A stretch of DNA of 64,000 nucleotides from RGIG4608 sp045606265 (GTDB lineage Bacteria; Bacillota; Clostridia; Oscillospirales; CAG-272): the NCBI GenBank assembly GCA_045606265.1, contig JAZURO010000165.1:6431-70430 (forward strand). Direction: 5' to 3'. The position numbers and the translations under genes were made by a program. The notes under the pieces are model-generated. The model had not been told where the DNA came from. It worked only from the letters and a program-made list of their open reading frames with translations, and made no database searches. Shown one piece after another: positions 30,304 through 38,006 of this stretch (position 1 is the stretch's first letter; every line of letters begins with the position of its first letter).

Positions 30304-31290
30304 ATGCACGAAGATATTCAGGTTGTGTTAACACCAGAAGTGTATCTGATGCAAATTCAGGCATTGAATCGAGAACTGAAAAAGAGAGACGCAGAAATCG
30401 AACGGCTTACTATTCAACTCGAATACGAGCAGGGAATAAGAGAGCGTCTTGAAGAACGGTTTGGGAAATTGCCAGAAGCACCCCAAGAGCCTGTTAAAAA
30501 ACGAAGAAAGCGACGAGAGGTGACGATAGACACAAATACCTATACGGACTTCAAGTCGGACGGTAAGCGCAAGGCTCACGCCGCAGACGCGATACGTTCG
30601 TACGACGACTTCAAAGCAATTCAGCAGTATTATCTGGATGCAGGAAGGGTTCGAGATTGGGCTATGTGGACTATCGGAGTAAGCCTTGGGTTGCGTATAT
30701 CAGATCTTTTGTCGCTACGGTTTGGTAATTTAATAGACAGCGACAAAAAAACATTTAAGCCCAGAATTCAGATTTACGAGCAAAAAACAGGAAAACTCAA
30801 CAATATCCTCATTACAGAGTCTGTAATTGACGCTATGACGAGGTATTTAGACTCAATCAAATGGGAGTTTGATTTGGATGGCTTTCTATTTCCGAGCCGT
30901 AAAACTAAGGGTAAAATGTATGAAGAGTGTGGTTGGCGTATCTTGTCAGAAGCCGGTAAGGCTCTTAACTTGCCGCTTGTCATTGGATCCCACACGATGA
31001 GAAAGTCCTTTGCAAACATCGCCGCTTGTGTGGACAAGTCCTGTATTGATATGAATGCAATCACTAAGGTTCAAGGACTTCTTAATCACAGCGATCAAAG
31101 AGTGACTATGAGTTATCTCGGCTCGTATCAAATAATGTTTGATAAAGCAAGAATTGCCGTGAGTGATTTTGTTCTTGGTAAAACCAATGTCAACGAAATC
31201 ATTGCAGGAAATCAGTATACAGTTGACGATGTGTTTGAGCGGTTGGACGCAATAGGAAAATTACTCACCGAGAAGGGAACAGACCAATGA
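30304..31290 (+). CDS. Tyrosine recombinase 1
   Basis: 328 residues. An N-terminal coiled coil (residues about 15-50) and basic linker (KKRRKRREV) precede the SAM-like and catalytic domains. Catalytic residues of tyrosine recombinases are visible: Arg in LGLRISDLLSL, Lys in EQKTGK, His-x-x-Arg in GSHTMRKSFA, His in LLNHSDQRVT, and Tyr in MSYLG. Its shape (no AP2-like arm-binding domain) resembles phage resolvases or Xer-like enzymes rather than the long integrase at 38007. It has its own promoter and overlaps the following gene by 4 bases. Confidence 0.9.
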   Translation: MHEDIQVVLTPEVYLMQIQALNRELKKRDAEIERLTIQLEYEQGIRERLEERFGKLPEAPQEPVKKRRKRREVTIDTNTYTDFKSDGKRKAHAADAIRSYDDFKAIQQYYLDAGRVRDWAMWTIGVSLGLRISDLLSLRFGNLIDSDKKTFKPRIQIYEQKTGKLNNILITESVIDAMTRYLDSIKWEFDLDGFLFPSRKTKGKMYEECGWRILSEAGKALNLPLVIGSHTMRKSFANIAACVDKSCIDMNAITKVQGLLNHSDQRVTMSYLGSYQIMFDKARIAVSDFVLGKTNVNEIIAGNQYTVDDVFERLDAIGKLLTEKGTDQ

Positions 31291-31658
31291 ACATATCTCA
31301 GCGTAAGAAATTTACCCAAGCACTTATCGAATATTCGCCCGATGTACTTGCTCGTCACTTAAGACGAGCACCAGACGGAACCGTCTACTATGACCGACAA
31401 TCTTCGGTACATAGTAAAGAAGATGAATCAAAGTTCTTTTATGTATTGAACCGAGATTATCTATCTGGCTATAAAGATATCGAAAATATGACGGTGTTTT
31501 TCGATATCGAAGGCGACACCATTATTGGAGGAGTCTACAATTTAATTAGCGGAGAACGAACGAGCAAACGACGACTGATCTCCGATAACATAAGTACCCC
31601 CTATACATACACAAAGGAAGACATCGAAAAGTTCAAAAACATTCTCAATAATGCTTGA
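31287..31658 (+). CDS. Hypothetical protein coupled to recombinase 1
   Basis: 123 residues, starting inside the recombinase stop (ATGA). N-terminus is basic and helical; the middle is beta-rich (MTVFFDIEGDTIIGGVYN). No family is recognised. Translational coupling suggests a role with recombinase 1. Confidence 0.62.
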   Translation: MNISQRKKFTQALIEYSPDVLARHLRRAPDGTVYYDRQSSVHSKEDESKFFYVLNRDYLSGYKDIENMTVFFDIEGDTIIGGVYNLISGERTSKRRLISDNISTPYTYTKEDIEKFKNILNNA

Positions 31659-31683
31659 CGGTTGTCTAAATCTGTGCTATAAT
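31655..31683 (+). promoter_or_regulatory. Strong sigma-A-type promoter before degenerate recombinase
   Basis: TTGACG (31655-31660) and TATAAT (31678-31683) with a 17-base spacer, nearly perfect. It starts at the end of the preceding gene; the CTGGGGGTATACTGCT leader to ATG 31708 is short. This is the best promoter I see in the window. Confidence 0.8.
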
Positions 31684-31707
31684 TATTAAAACTGGGGGTA
31701 TACTGCT

Positions 31708-32610
31708 ATGGATTTTGAACCGTTTTTGAGGCGATGTGAAGCCAAATTCCCGAAAGAAGAGTGCCTTGAAATTATCATTGAGAAAATTGAAGAGGTGTTT
31801 TCAGACGATAATTTTAGACATAACTCGAGAGCTTGTGAGCTTTTCTATATTACAGATAAGATTAGTAAGGCTCAGTTCTTCCGAATGAAGAAGTATGTCA
31901 AAGAATTATACGATTGGCTGTTTGAGCTCGGGAAAGTAACACAAGAACAAAGAGAATACGTCGCGTCTCTCACTATGGATGATGTTATATCAGACGAGGA
32001 AATCAGAAGTTGCTATTTCAGCAATCTCGACGGAGCTTTGGATTTCGTTAGAGCCGTCGGAAGACGGTGCGGTCTTGATGAAGAAGACGACCTTCTGATG
32101 ATCAAGTCGATTGTCATATTAAGTTGGCACGGACTTGAACGTTCCGAGATGGTGGAGATTAGAAAGAGCGACCTCTTGGTCGCCGACAAGACGGTTCTTT
32201 TCCGTAACAGAAAGCCAATCGTACTACCAACTGAATATTTTAACATTTTGCATAGGTTCGCAGAGTTAGATGTGCATCGCGGATTCCCGACAGGAAAACG
32301 TCAAGTGTATGAGTATTCTCCATACCTAATGCGAGCGTCAAGATCTATCCAAATGGATAAAGACAAAGTTTCACAGGCAGTCAAGAGATTTAATGTGGTT
32401 GCTATTGATCAATTCGGACACAGACTTAGTACCAGAGCGTTGCAAAACAATGGAGCGTTTTGCAGAATGTTGGAGAGTGGAGAGCAAGACTCTCGAGCTT
32501 TGACCGTAGCTGTCAAGAACATCGTAGGATGTGATAGACACGCTGCGTTCTGGTATAAAGTAATGTACGAAAAATGGAAAAATATCTTTTATCCAGACGG
32601 AGGTACGTAA
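31708..32610 (+). CDS. Degenerate tyrosine-recombinase-like protein
   Basis: 300 residues with an integrase-like catalytic-domain outline: ILSWHGLERSEMVEIRKSDL aligns with the GLRxSExxxLxxxDI box, but the catalytic Arg position is Glu with Arg one residue later. No HxxR box is evident: the FGHRLSTRALQNN segment may be its remnant (H-x-x-x-x-R) and no nucleophile Tyr block is seen. It is likely a catalytically dead DNA-binding paralogue. Its own strong promoter and intact reading frame argue that it is functional, for example as a regulator or accessory factor of recombination. Confidence 0.65.
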   Translation: MDFEPFLRRCEAKFPKEECLEIIIEKIEEVFSDDNFRHNSRACELFYITDKISKAQFFRMKKYVKELYDWLFELGKVTQEQREYVASLTMDDVISDEEIRSCYFSNLDGALDFVRAVGRRCGLDEEDDLLMIKSIVILSWHGLERSEMVEIRKSDLLVADKTVLFRNRKPIVLPTEYFNILHRFAELDVHRGFPTGKRQVYEYSPYLMRASRSIQMDKDKVSQAVKRFNVVAIDQFGHRLSTRALQNNGAFCRMLESGEQDSRALTVAVKNIVGCDRHAAFWYKVMYEKWKNIFYPDGGT

Positions 32611-33057
32611 ATGATTTTGTCTATTGAATCGATGCCTCTATCCGCCAATTCTTATATTCAATTGTGTATAGTGTCAACGGAAGAGGAAGCGTTCGCAGAG
32701 ATTTGCAGGTATTTGGAGATTAACAACATATTCTCTGATACAACAACAGTTTGGAAAGAGTCCAGAACGGATGTGTCTGGTGTCGCAAGCACTAATAAGA
32801 TTATTAAAATGGGTAAGGACTTGACATTCCAAATCCATTATGATAATAAGCCGGACTATATCTCTCTTGATGATATATTGGCCAAGGATTCGCATTATGC
32901 TTACTCTGTTCAGAGAAAAACTGATTACGGGTATAATTCACTTAAGTGCTTTAGAAGCAACAATGCTTATGGCGGAGTGTTTTCTTCTTGGTTTCCAGAT
33001 GAATACGAACGCTATATGCTTGATCGAAAAAAGAGAGAAGGTGAAGTATGCCGTTAA
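32611..33057 (+). CDS. Hypothetical protein
   Basis: 148 residues beginning 3 bases after the previous gene (GGAGGTACGTAA). Mixed alpha/beta with a VSTEEEAFAEICRYLEIN segment and a C-terminal half rich in aromatic residues. No motif is recognised. Overlaps the next start by 10 bases. Confidence 0.62.
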   Translation: MILSIESMPLSANSYIQLCIVSTEEEAFAEICRYLEINNIFSDTTTVWKESRTDVSGVASTNKIIKMGKDLTFQIHYDNKPDYISLDDILAKDSHYAYSVQRKTDYGYNSLKCFRSNNAYGGVFSSWFPDEYERYMLDRKKREGEVCR

Positions 33058-33686
33058 TTATAGCTGTTCTAATCGTAATTGTAGTTATTTCTTGTGTGAA
33101 GAACTCTAATAAGGAACTATTGCGTAGGAATAAGGAGTACACTGCATCTGCAAGAAAAACAAACGCAGAAATGGAACGAGGACTTGTCGATTGGTATATG
33201 AAACGAGGAAGATCATTTGACGACGCGTTTCAATTAGCAAAGGAAGATATGCAAAAGGCAGGATTTGAACCCTGTATTCCAAGAGATGCGTATAGGTTAA
33301 GGATCGGCAACAATGATAATGTTGAGACGTCAGAATGTTACGGATATGAGAAATTCGACAGCACGGCTGTGAAAAGCCTAAAACAAGATTACAGAAATCA
33401 GTGTAAGAAAAAGGGAGTAGAGTGGACTAAAGAAGGCGAGTATGAGTATGTGTATAGCGATAAACTACCCGTAAGCGCGGCTCAATACGCCACATACTTG
33501 CATCGCCAAAATACAACACACCAACACGAGTCAGTGGCGGTTGGTAAATATTTTTCGTATCTCGGCATAGGAACTTGTGAAGTTATCGCCTTAGACTTTG
33601 AACACGCAATGCATACTGTGAAAGTATTAAGCACTGGAGAAATTAAACAAATTCCATTTGGAGATAAGAAAATTACAAAATTATAA
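33048..33686 (+). CDS. Membrane-anchored hypothetical protein
   Basis: 212 residues with one N-terminal membrane segment (MPLIIAVLIVIVVISCV) and a soluble domain. GRSFDDAFQLAKEDMQKAGFEPCIPRDAYR is a helical hairpin. YFSYLGIGTCEVIALDFEHAMHTVKVLSTGEIKQIPF looks like a small beta barrel. It ends before a hairpin terminator, closing the transcription unit that starts at 31655. Confidence 0.65.
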   Translation: MPLIIAVLIVIVVISCVKNSNKELLRRNKEYTASARKTNAEMERGLVDWYMKRGRSFDDAFQLAKEDMQKAGFEPCIPRDAYRLRIGNNDNVETSECYGYEKFDSTAVKSLKQDYRNQCKKKGVEWTKEGEYEYVYSDKLPVSAAQYATYLHRQNTTHQHESVAVGKYFSYLGIGTCEVIALDFEHAMHTVKVLSTGEIKQIPFGDKKITKL

Positions 33687-33690
33687 AGAA

Positions 33691-33715
33691 AGGCGTATAT
33701 TGATACGCCTTCTTC
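33691..33715 (+). terminator. Hairpin terminator
   Basis: AGGCGTAT (33691-33698), ATTG loop, ATACGCCT (33703-33710), then TCTTCT. The stem is perfect at 8 bp; the U-tract is weak, so termination may be partial. It separates the recombinase unit from the unit starting at 33758. Confidence 0.65.
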
Positions 33716-33730
33716 TCCAAAACTATAAAA

Positions 33731-33750
33731 CACTTTTAGACAACGAAAGG
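33731..33750 (+). promoter_or_regulatory. Repeated leader motif, copy 1
   Basis: CACTTTTAGACAACGAAAGG here recurs at 42401-42420 with one base changed. Both lie directly before a ribosome binding site, downstream of a TATAA-like sequence and at the start of a gene cluster. The motif may mark the 5' end of two transcripts or a shared translational control site. Confidence 0.5.
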
Positions 33751-33757
33751 AGCGAAT

Positions 33758-34153
33758 ATGTCGGTTTGTAGAGTGTGCGGAGGATACACTAACACCTCCA
33801 GATATAACAAGGCGAGCAAAAGTTACGAGCCTATCTGTGATGATTGTGATGAAAAAGAACATCTGATAGAAATCGAAAAGCGTGGCAACGAGGCTAAAAG
33901 AGCAGATGATTTTAAGGGATGGGACTATGGAGATTTTGCAGATTTGTTCTGGCTTCATCTCGGAAGATATGTCAAGTGTCCGAATAAACACAGCTTGAAG
34001 ATTATGCGAAGTGCTTTTTGTTGGGCTTGTCACGAAGATCACGGCTTAAGTGCTAATTTCAGCAATGCTCTTAAGTGGTGCAAACTTGACTTGTACGAAG
34101 AAGCAGAGCGTACAGATCTTCCAGAAGACTATGTAGAAAACGAGGTGGAGTGA
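33758..34153 (+). CDS. Hypothetical zinc-binding protein
   Basis: 131 residues. An N-terminal CRVCGG...CDDCD ribbon and a central CPNKH...CWACH pair suggest two zinc sites. It opens the unit behind the repeated leader motif (AAAGGAGCGAAT). The C-terminus is acidic. It ends 1 base before the metallophosphatase, so they are coupled. Confidence 0.65.
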   Translation: MSVCRVCGGYTNTSRYNKASKSYEPICDDCDEKEHLIEIEKRGNEAKRADDFKGWDYGDFADLFWLHLGRYVKCPNKHSLKIMRSAFCWACHEDHGLSANFSNALKWCKLDLYEEAERTDLPEDYVENEVE

Positions 34154-34154
34154 T

Positions 34155-34775
34155 ATGCCAAACGTTTTCTTCACGAGCGATCTTCATTTTGGTCACAAGA
34201 ATATCATTCGGTTTGATAACCGACCGTTCTTTTCCGTCGAGGAAATGGACAAAACTCTGATTGAAAATTGGAATAGGAAAGTGTCCGAGGACGACACGGT
34301 TTATATACTTGGCGATATCAGTTGGTATAACGACGAAAAGACGACTGAGATTTTTGCTGGACTGAACGGTCATAAAATTCTGATTAAAGGAAATCACGAC
34401 AGAGTTCACGGCAAGGTAAGAAAGGTATTTGAGGAAGTCACAGATTACAAAGAGATTTCTCTTAACGGAAACAAGATTGTTCTTTGTCATTACCCGATTA
34501 TCTTCTTCAACAGACACCACTACGGCGCCTATATGTTCTATGGTCACGTTCACAACTCTCACGAATGGCAAATGACCGATAATTACAGATACGAACTTGA
34601 GCAACTTGATGTAAAGTGTAATGCTTATAATGTCGGGGTTATGGTTCAAAACTATGAGCCTGTAACATTTGAGGAAGTTCTGGCAAATTATAAAACACAT
34701 CGAAAAATGACTATGGGAGTTCAGAGTGAGTGGACTTCGGACAAGGAGAAAGCAAATGAGTGTAGTAGCAGCTAA
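34155..34775 (+). CDS. Calcineurin-like metallophosphoesterase
   Basis: 206 residues with the dimetal phosphoesterase motifs in order: SDLHFGHKNII (D-x-H), LGDISW (GD), GNHD in LIKGNHDRVHG, CHYP, and YGHVHNS (GH-x-H). This compact form is widespread in phages and acts on nucleotides or RNA ends; substrate is not known. Alternative names are phosphoesterase or YfcE-like. Its last 20 bases overlap the start of the Ntn hydrolase gene. Confidence 0.9.
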   Translation: MPNVFFTSDLHFGHKNIIRFDNRPFFSVEEMDKTLIENWNRKVSEDDTVYILGDISWYNDEKTTEIFAGLNGHKILIKGNHDRVHGKVRKVFEEVTDYKEISLNGNKIVLCHYPIIFFNRHHYGAYMFYGHVHNSHEWQMTDNYRYELEQLDVKCNAYNVGVMVQNYEPVTFEEVLANYKTHRKMTMGVQSEWTSDKEKANECSSS

Positions 34776-35262
34776 AGTTTTCGAAGACAAAGTCGTAATG
34801 GCAGCCGATTCAATTCTGGTCAAAGGATGGTCAAAGCGAAATTCCAATTTCGCAAAGATTGCAGGTATCAACGGAATGATTGTGGGTGGCGTTGGATATG
34901 CACAAGAAATCAGTTTGATGTGGCACTATATGCAAACTCACAAACCGGCGTCCCCGACAGAGAAGGATGTGCTAAGTTTTATCGTTGAATTTTCACAATG
35001 GAAGCAAAGCACGACAGGAAGTAGTCAGGTGGAAAACAGTTACCTGTTAATCTACCAAGGACATTTGTTTGAGATCGAATATATGTTCGTACACGAAATT
35101 TCAGATTATATTGCAATCGGAGCTGGCGAGCAATTCTCAAACGCCGCGCTTTATCTCGGACATACACCTAAAGAGGCGGTTAAGGTAGCTTGCGACCTAT
35201 CTTGTTATGTTTCTGAGCCAATCATTGAATACTCAATGAGAAAAGGAGATTCGGATGGCTAA
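34756..35262 (+). CDS. Proteasome-like Ntn hydrolase (HslV/beta-subunit fold), Ser nucleophile
   Basis: 168 residues. The start chosen (34756, behind GGAGAAAGCAA) gives MSVVAAKVFEDKVVMAADS. After Met removal, Ser1 takes the place of the Thr1 nucleophile, Asp17 falls on the proteasomal Asp17 and Lys33 (NFAKI) on the proteasomal Lys33, by direct counting against HslV. The end AIGAGEQFSNAALYLGHTPKEAV is the characteristic GxGxxFAxxAL...AV helix of HslV and proteasome subunits. Phage relatives exist but are poorly studied. A protease needs an unfoldase; no HslU is present in the window. It overlaps the metallophosphatase by 20 bases. Confidence 0.82.
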   Translation: MSVVAAKVFEDKVVMAADSILVKGWSKRNSNFAKIAGINGMIVGGVGYAQEISLMWHYMQTHKPASPTEKDVLSFIVEFSQWKQSTTGSSQVENSYLLIYQGHLFEIEYMFVHEISDYIAIGAGEQFSNAALYLGHTPKEAVKVACDLSCYVSEPIIEYSMRKGDSDG

Positions 35263-35599
35263 CGTCATAACTGATTTTGAAACGTGGCTTCTTGACTACG
35301 GTGATAGACTATACAGATATCTCGTATATAAAAAGACTTTTACTCCATATGAACAGCAACACGCATTTATGGATGAGAGTGTGTACGAAGATACCCACTA
35401 TGAATTGTGTCAAATCGAAGAAGCTATTGACCTCGGAGACGGTGAGTGGTTGCTTGGGTTGAGAACCATTGGTGACGACGGCAAAATCTATGGTATGATT
35501 CACTATTATAAGCTAAGCGAAATTCGTCTTGCTCTCTTTGAGGACGACCGTAAGCTCGAGCTCTATGAGGATAAGGAGGAAGATGACGATGAGTTATGA
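35255..35599 (+). CDS. Hypothetical acidic protein
   Basis: 114 residues overlapping the Ntn hydrolase by 8 bases. Helical, with a long acidic C-terminus (LYEDKEEDDDEL) and a GLRTIGDDGKIYGMIHYYKLSEIRLALFE core. No family recognised. Confidence 0.6.
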   Translation: MANVITDFETWLLDYGDRLYRYLVYKKTFTPYEQQHAFMDESVYEDTHYELCQIEEAIDLGDGEWLLGLRTIGDDGKIYGMIHYYKLSEIRLALFEDDRKLELYEDKEEDDDEL

Positions 35600-35669
35600 T
35601 ATTTCTTTCCGTGTGAGAGTTGCTGCTGATATGTCGGCGATACAGATTGGGTGGTGTAGCAATGAATAA
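35589..35669 (+). pseudogene. 26-codon remnant starting MSYDISF
   Basis: MSYDISFRV is a start shared by longer phage proteins of unknown function. Here the frame stops after 26 codons, where it meets the next gene. It starts within the end of the preceding gene with a GGAGGAAGATGACG site. I read it as the leftover of a truncated gene, though a leader peptide remains possible. Confidence 0.4.
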
Positions 35670-35826
35670 CGATATCTGTGTTGTCTGTGGAGAACCAATA
35701 CCAGAAGGGACAATGGTGTGTTTTGCGTGTTTACGAGAACACAATGTTGAACCTTCTAACAAACATTATTTTGAAGATGAGTCTGATTTGGGATACGGAG
35801 GTGTAATATGCCACCAAGAAATATAA
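35662..35826 (+). CDS. Small zinc-ribbon protein
   Basis: 54 residues containing CVVCGEPIPEGTMVCFACL, the treble-clef/zinc-ribbon C-x2-C-x10-C-x2-C motif of small phage and bacterial proteins. The C-terminus is acidic. It overlaps the previous remnant and the next gene, keeping translation coupled. Confidence 0.68.
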   Translation: MNNDICVVCGEPIPEGTMVCFACLREHNVEPSNKHYFEDESDLGYGGVICHQEI

Positions 35827-36161
35827 ACTTTAGAAGTGACGGAAATGCGCAAATTAGATTCGCTAATGGAAGTTATATTGAAACTCCGGTAAGGAGTGTA
35901 GAAATCGAGCTTCCATACGAGGTTAAACCCACGCTGGACTACTTAACAAGCGCTGGCGTATCTGGTGGAACTTTTTATGCGGACGTCGAATTAGGAGACC
36001 TTAAAACGTGGATTGACAAAATTAACGAGTTTGCTGAGCCCGCACGCATACCGTCAGAAAGAGATTTTTGGAAGTCCTTTATGGAGATGCAAGATATGTC
36101 TTGCAAGAAAGAAACTAAGCCAATAATTTCATTTGAAGAAACAATGGGCTTTAATACATAA
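35808..36161 (+). CDS. Hypothetical protein with shared C-terminal FD/EEAMGFN-type motif (1 of 4)
   Basis: 117 residues. The N-terminal half is beta-rich (INFRSDGNAQIRFANGSYIETP) and the second half helical. Its last residues are SFEETMGFNT, matching the ends of three other small proteins just downstream. The body shares no obvious similarity with those proteins, so the motif is an attached tag. Function unknown. Confidence 0.65.
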   Translation: MPPRNINFRSDGNAQIRFANGSYIETPVRSVEIELPYEVKPTLDYLTSAGVSGGTFYADVELGDLKTWIDKINEFAEPARIPSERDFWKSFMEMQDMSCKKETKPIISFEETMGFNT

Positions 36162-36175
36162 CAAGAGGTATATAT

Positions 36176-36379
36176 ATGGAAAAATGTGCTTTTGACTTAA
36201 ACGAGCAGGGGTGCTCTGCTCTTACCAAAAAGGAATGCGAAGGTTGCCGATTTTATAAAACCGCTGAACAAGTCGCGGAGGGACGCAGAAAGGCAGAAGA
36301 AAGGCTTGATTCAATTCCGGGCGGGCTGTATCTCTACAAGAAGTATCATTGCGGCGACGGCGGGTTAAAGAACGTCTAA
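36176..36379 (+). CDS. Small zinc-binding protein
   Basis: 67 residues: CAFDLNEQGCSALTKKECEGCRFYKT is a four-Cys cluster common to short phage proteins, followed by a helix and a GGLYLYKKYHCG end. Behind AACAAGAGGTATATAT. Function unknown; probable metal binding. Confidence 0.66.
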   Translation: MEKCAFDLNEQGCSALTKKECEGCRFYKTAEQVAEGRRKAEERLDSIPGGLYLYKKYHCGDGGLKNV

Positions 36380-36401
36380 GAATGTGAATGAGGTGAGATA
36401 A

Positions 36402-36668
36402 ATGCCCACAAGACACGATGAAGCCGATGCAATGAGATATGCGATGGAAACGGAGTCTTCGTTTGAGCGTATAAGAGAAACATTTGACGAGTACAACCCA
36501 TTTTCTTATATTGCCGAAGCAATGAAAAGCGTAGGAACAGACTCAAATGATCTTGCAAGTGCAATATCTCAATTTATGTCACAGCTTAATAAAGAATATT
36601 TTGAAGACGACCCTATTGAAGAAGTGTCGTTTGACGAAGCAATGGGGTTTAATAGGGAGGAAGTATGA
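36402..36668 (+). CDS. Hypothetical protein with shared C-terminal motif (2 of 4)
   Basis: 88 residues, helical and acidic, ending SFDEAMGFNREEV. The motif sits nine residues from the stop codon region as in its neighbours, with only four residues after it. Starts behind GAGGTGAGATAA; overlaps the next gene by 4 bases (ATGA). No other family resemblance. Confidence 0.62.
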   Translation: MPTRHDEADAMRYAMETESSFERIRETFDEYNPFSYIAEAMKSVGTDSNDLASAISQFMSQLNKEYFEDDPIEEVSFDEAMGFNREEV

Positions 36669-37024
36669 CGTTTGAACAATTTGTCAAAAGAACCGCAAAC
36701 ATTCCTTCCGCTGCCAGATCTGCTTTGTTTCAAGCACAGAGCGGAGAATATGAAAGATATAGATGGCAGGAAGAAATGTCGAGGTGGAAAGCAGAGCATC
36801 TTGGGAGGTGGACATACGACGAAGACGAAGATGAGCGCCATTCAGAGTCTGCTTGGGGAAAATCAAATCCATATGTCGGGAAAAGGGCGAGTTTTCTCTA
36901 CACCGACGAAATGCATTTGTCAGATTTAGACCTTAAGGTTTTCACTGCCGAAACAAATCACCATCGAGAAGCTCCGATGTCATTTGATGATGCGATGGGG
37001 TTTGGAGGCACAGATGGAGAATAA
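36665..37024 (+). CDS. Hypothetical protein with shared C-terminal motif (3 of 4)
   Basis: 119 residues. The first part starts MTFEQFVKRTANIPSAARSAL, and a segment in the middle (WKAEHLGRWTYDED) looks charged and exposed. It ends SFDDAMGFGGTDGE, the third copy of the motif. It overlaps the next gene by 11 bases. Confidence 0.62.
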   Translation: MTFEQFVKRTANIPSAARSALFQAQSGEYERYRWQEEMSRWKAEHLGRWTYDEDEDERHSESAWGKSNPYVGKRASFLYTDEMHLSDLDLKVFTAETNHHREAPMSFDDAMGFGGTDGE

Positions 37025-37271
37025 AAGCATCTGGGAGGAACTCCAAGATTTCTTCAGAAAAGAATACGGGATGTATAGTATGTCATTTAGACTCGAATAC
37101 GATTCCGGGGGAGTGGCAGAAATCGAAATGCGTCCGAGTGGGTTGGTGAAACTTATGAATGACTTAATTCGTCTAAAGGCATCTACTGAACTGGTAGATG
37201 ACGGTGTTCCTGAGTCACTAACAGAGGAAATCAAATGTACGTTTGATGAGGCTATGCAGTTTAACAGTTAG
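37014..37271 (+). CDS. Hypothetical protein with shared C-terminal motif (4 of 4)
   Basis: 85 residues starting at ATG 37014 (TTTGGAGGCACAG upstream). It has an N-terminal helix (SIWEELQDFFRKEYG), a beta-rich middle (FRLEYDSGGVAEIEM) and a C-terminal TFDEAMQFNS, the fourth and most divergent copy of the motif (Gly replaced by Gln). Confidence 0.62.
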   Translation: MENKSIWEELQDFFRKEYGMYSMSFRLEYDSGGVAEIEMRPSGLVKLMNDLIRLKASTELVDDGVPESLTEEIKCTFDEAMQFNS

Positions 37272-37281
37272 GAGATAGATA

Positions 37282-37521
37282 ATGCAAGATGTTATGAGAC
37301 GTTGCCCATTTTGTGGCGGAAGAGCCAGCCTTTATGTATGTGATGCAGAAGGCAACATTCACGGAGAAGACTATGAAAACGACCCGTGGAGCGGGCTCTC
37401 GTTTAAGATTAAACATACCACTAAAGATGACCCGACTGGAGAATGTCCTATTGCGACAGACGAAGGAGAAGGTGTGGGTATGTGGAGTTACGATAATCGA
37501 GCCGAAGCCGAAATGGTATGA
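37282..37521 (+). CDS. Lar-like restriction alleviation / zinc-finger protein
   Basis: 79 residues opening RRCPFCGGRASLYVC, the CPFCGG zinc knuckle of Lar-family restriction-alleviation proteins, and ending with a YDNRAEAE strand as in that family (W-N-x-R). The second pair of Cys is incomplete (only CPIATDEG), so the zinc site may be partial. Lar modulates type I restriction; the exact role is inference. Confidence 0.7.
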   Translation: MQDVMRRCPFCGGRASLYVCDAEGNIHGEDYENDPWSGLSFKIKHTTKDDPTGECPIATDEGEGVGMWSYDNRAEAEMV

Positions 37522-37540
37522 AATAACAGAGCGGATATAA

Positions 37541-37735
37541 ATGAGTAAATACTATGCAAGTATGCGCTTTCCACTAAAGTCGCCCGGTAATAGAAATCAC
37601 ACAGTTTTTTCTAAGGAATGTGTTTTGTCCTATGTGAATGATTTGAAATCACAGGGATATGACATTTCTATAGAAGAACAAAATGACGATGAAATTGTCG
37701 TCAAGATTATATTTAATTGCGAAATAACTGAATAA
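37541..37735 (+). CDS. Hypothetical small protein
   Basis: 64 residues with an alpha/beta pattern (ECVLSYVNDLKSQGYDISIEEQNDDEIVVKIIF). Nothing diagnostic. It starts 19 bases after the Lar-like gene and precedes the excisionase-like gene. Confidence 0.55.
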   Translation: MSKYYASMRFPLKSPGNRNHTVFSKECVLSYVNDLKSQGYDISIEEQNDDEIVVKIIFNCEITE

Positions 37736-37753
37736 AGAATACGCGAGGTAAAT

Positions 37754-37966
37754 ATGAGCAAATTCAAAATGGACGATTACGGCGATATATTAAGCCCGAA
37801 GGATGTCCGCGACATTCTTGGAATTGGATACAACAAAACTTATGAGTTACTAACGTCTGGAACTATCAAAAGTTTTAGGATAGGTCGAGACAGGAAGATT
37901 CCAAAAGAGTGCCTCAAAAACTACATAGACAGTATGTTGTCTGAGAGCGACGCTCCGAATACATAA
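37754..37966 (+). CDS. xis: Excisionase-like DNA-binding protein (helix-turn-helix)
   Basis: 70 residues with the winged-helix excisionase layout: LSPKDVRDILGIGYNKTYELLTSGTIKSFRIGRDRKIPKE, i.e. a HTH followed by a wing with the Phe-Arg-Ile-Gly-Arg pattern of Xis/MerR-like proteins. It lies directly before the integrase, as in Tn916-type and phage recombination modules, so recombination directionality control is its likely job. Confidence 0.82.
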   Translation: MSKFKMDDYGDILSPKDVRDILGIGYNKTYELLTSGTIKSFRIGRDRKIPKECLKNYIDSMLSESDAPNT

Positions 37967-38006
37967 CTTCTACCAAAGAAGTGAAAACAGCAAAGGAGAT
38001 AGCAAA

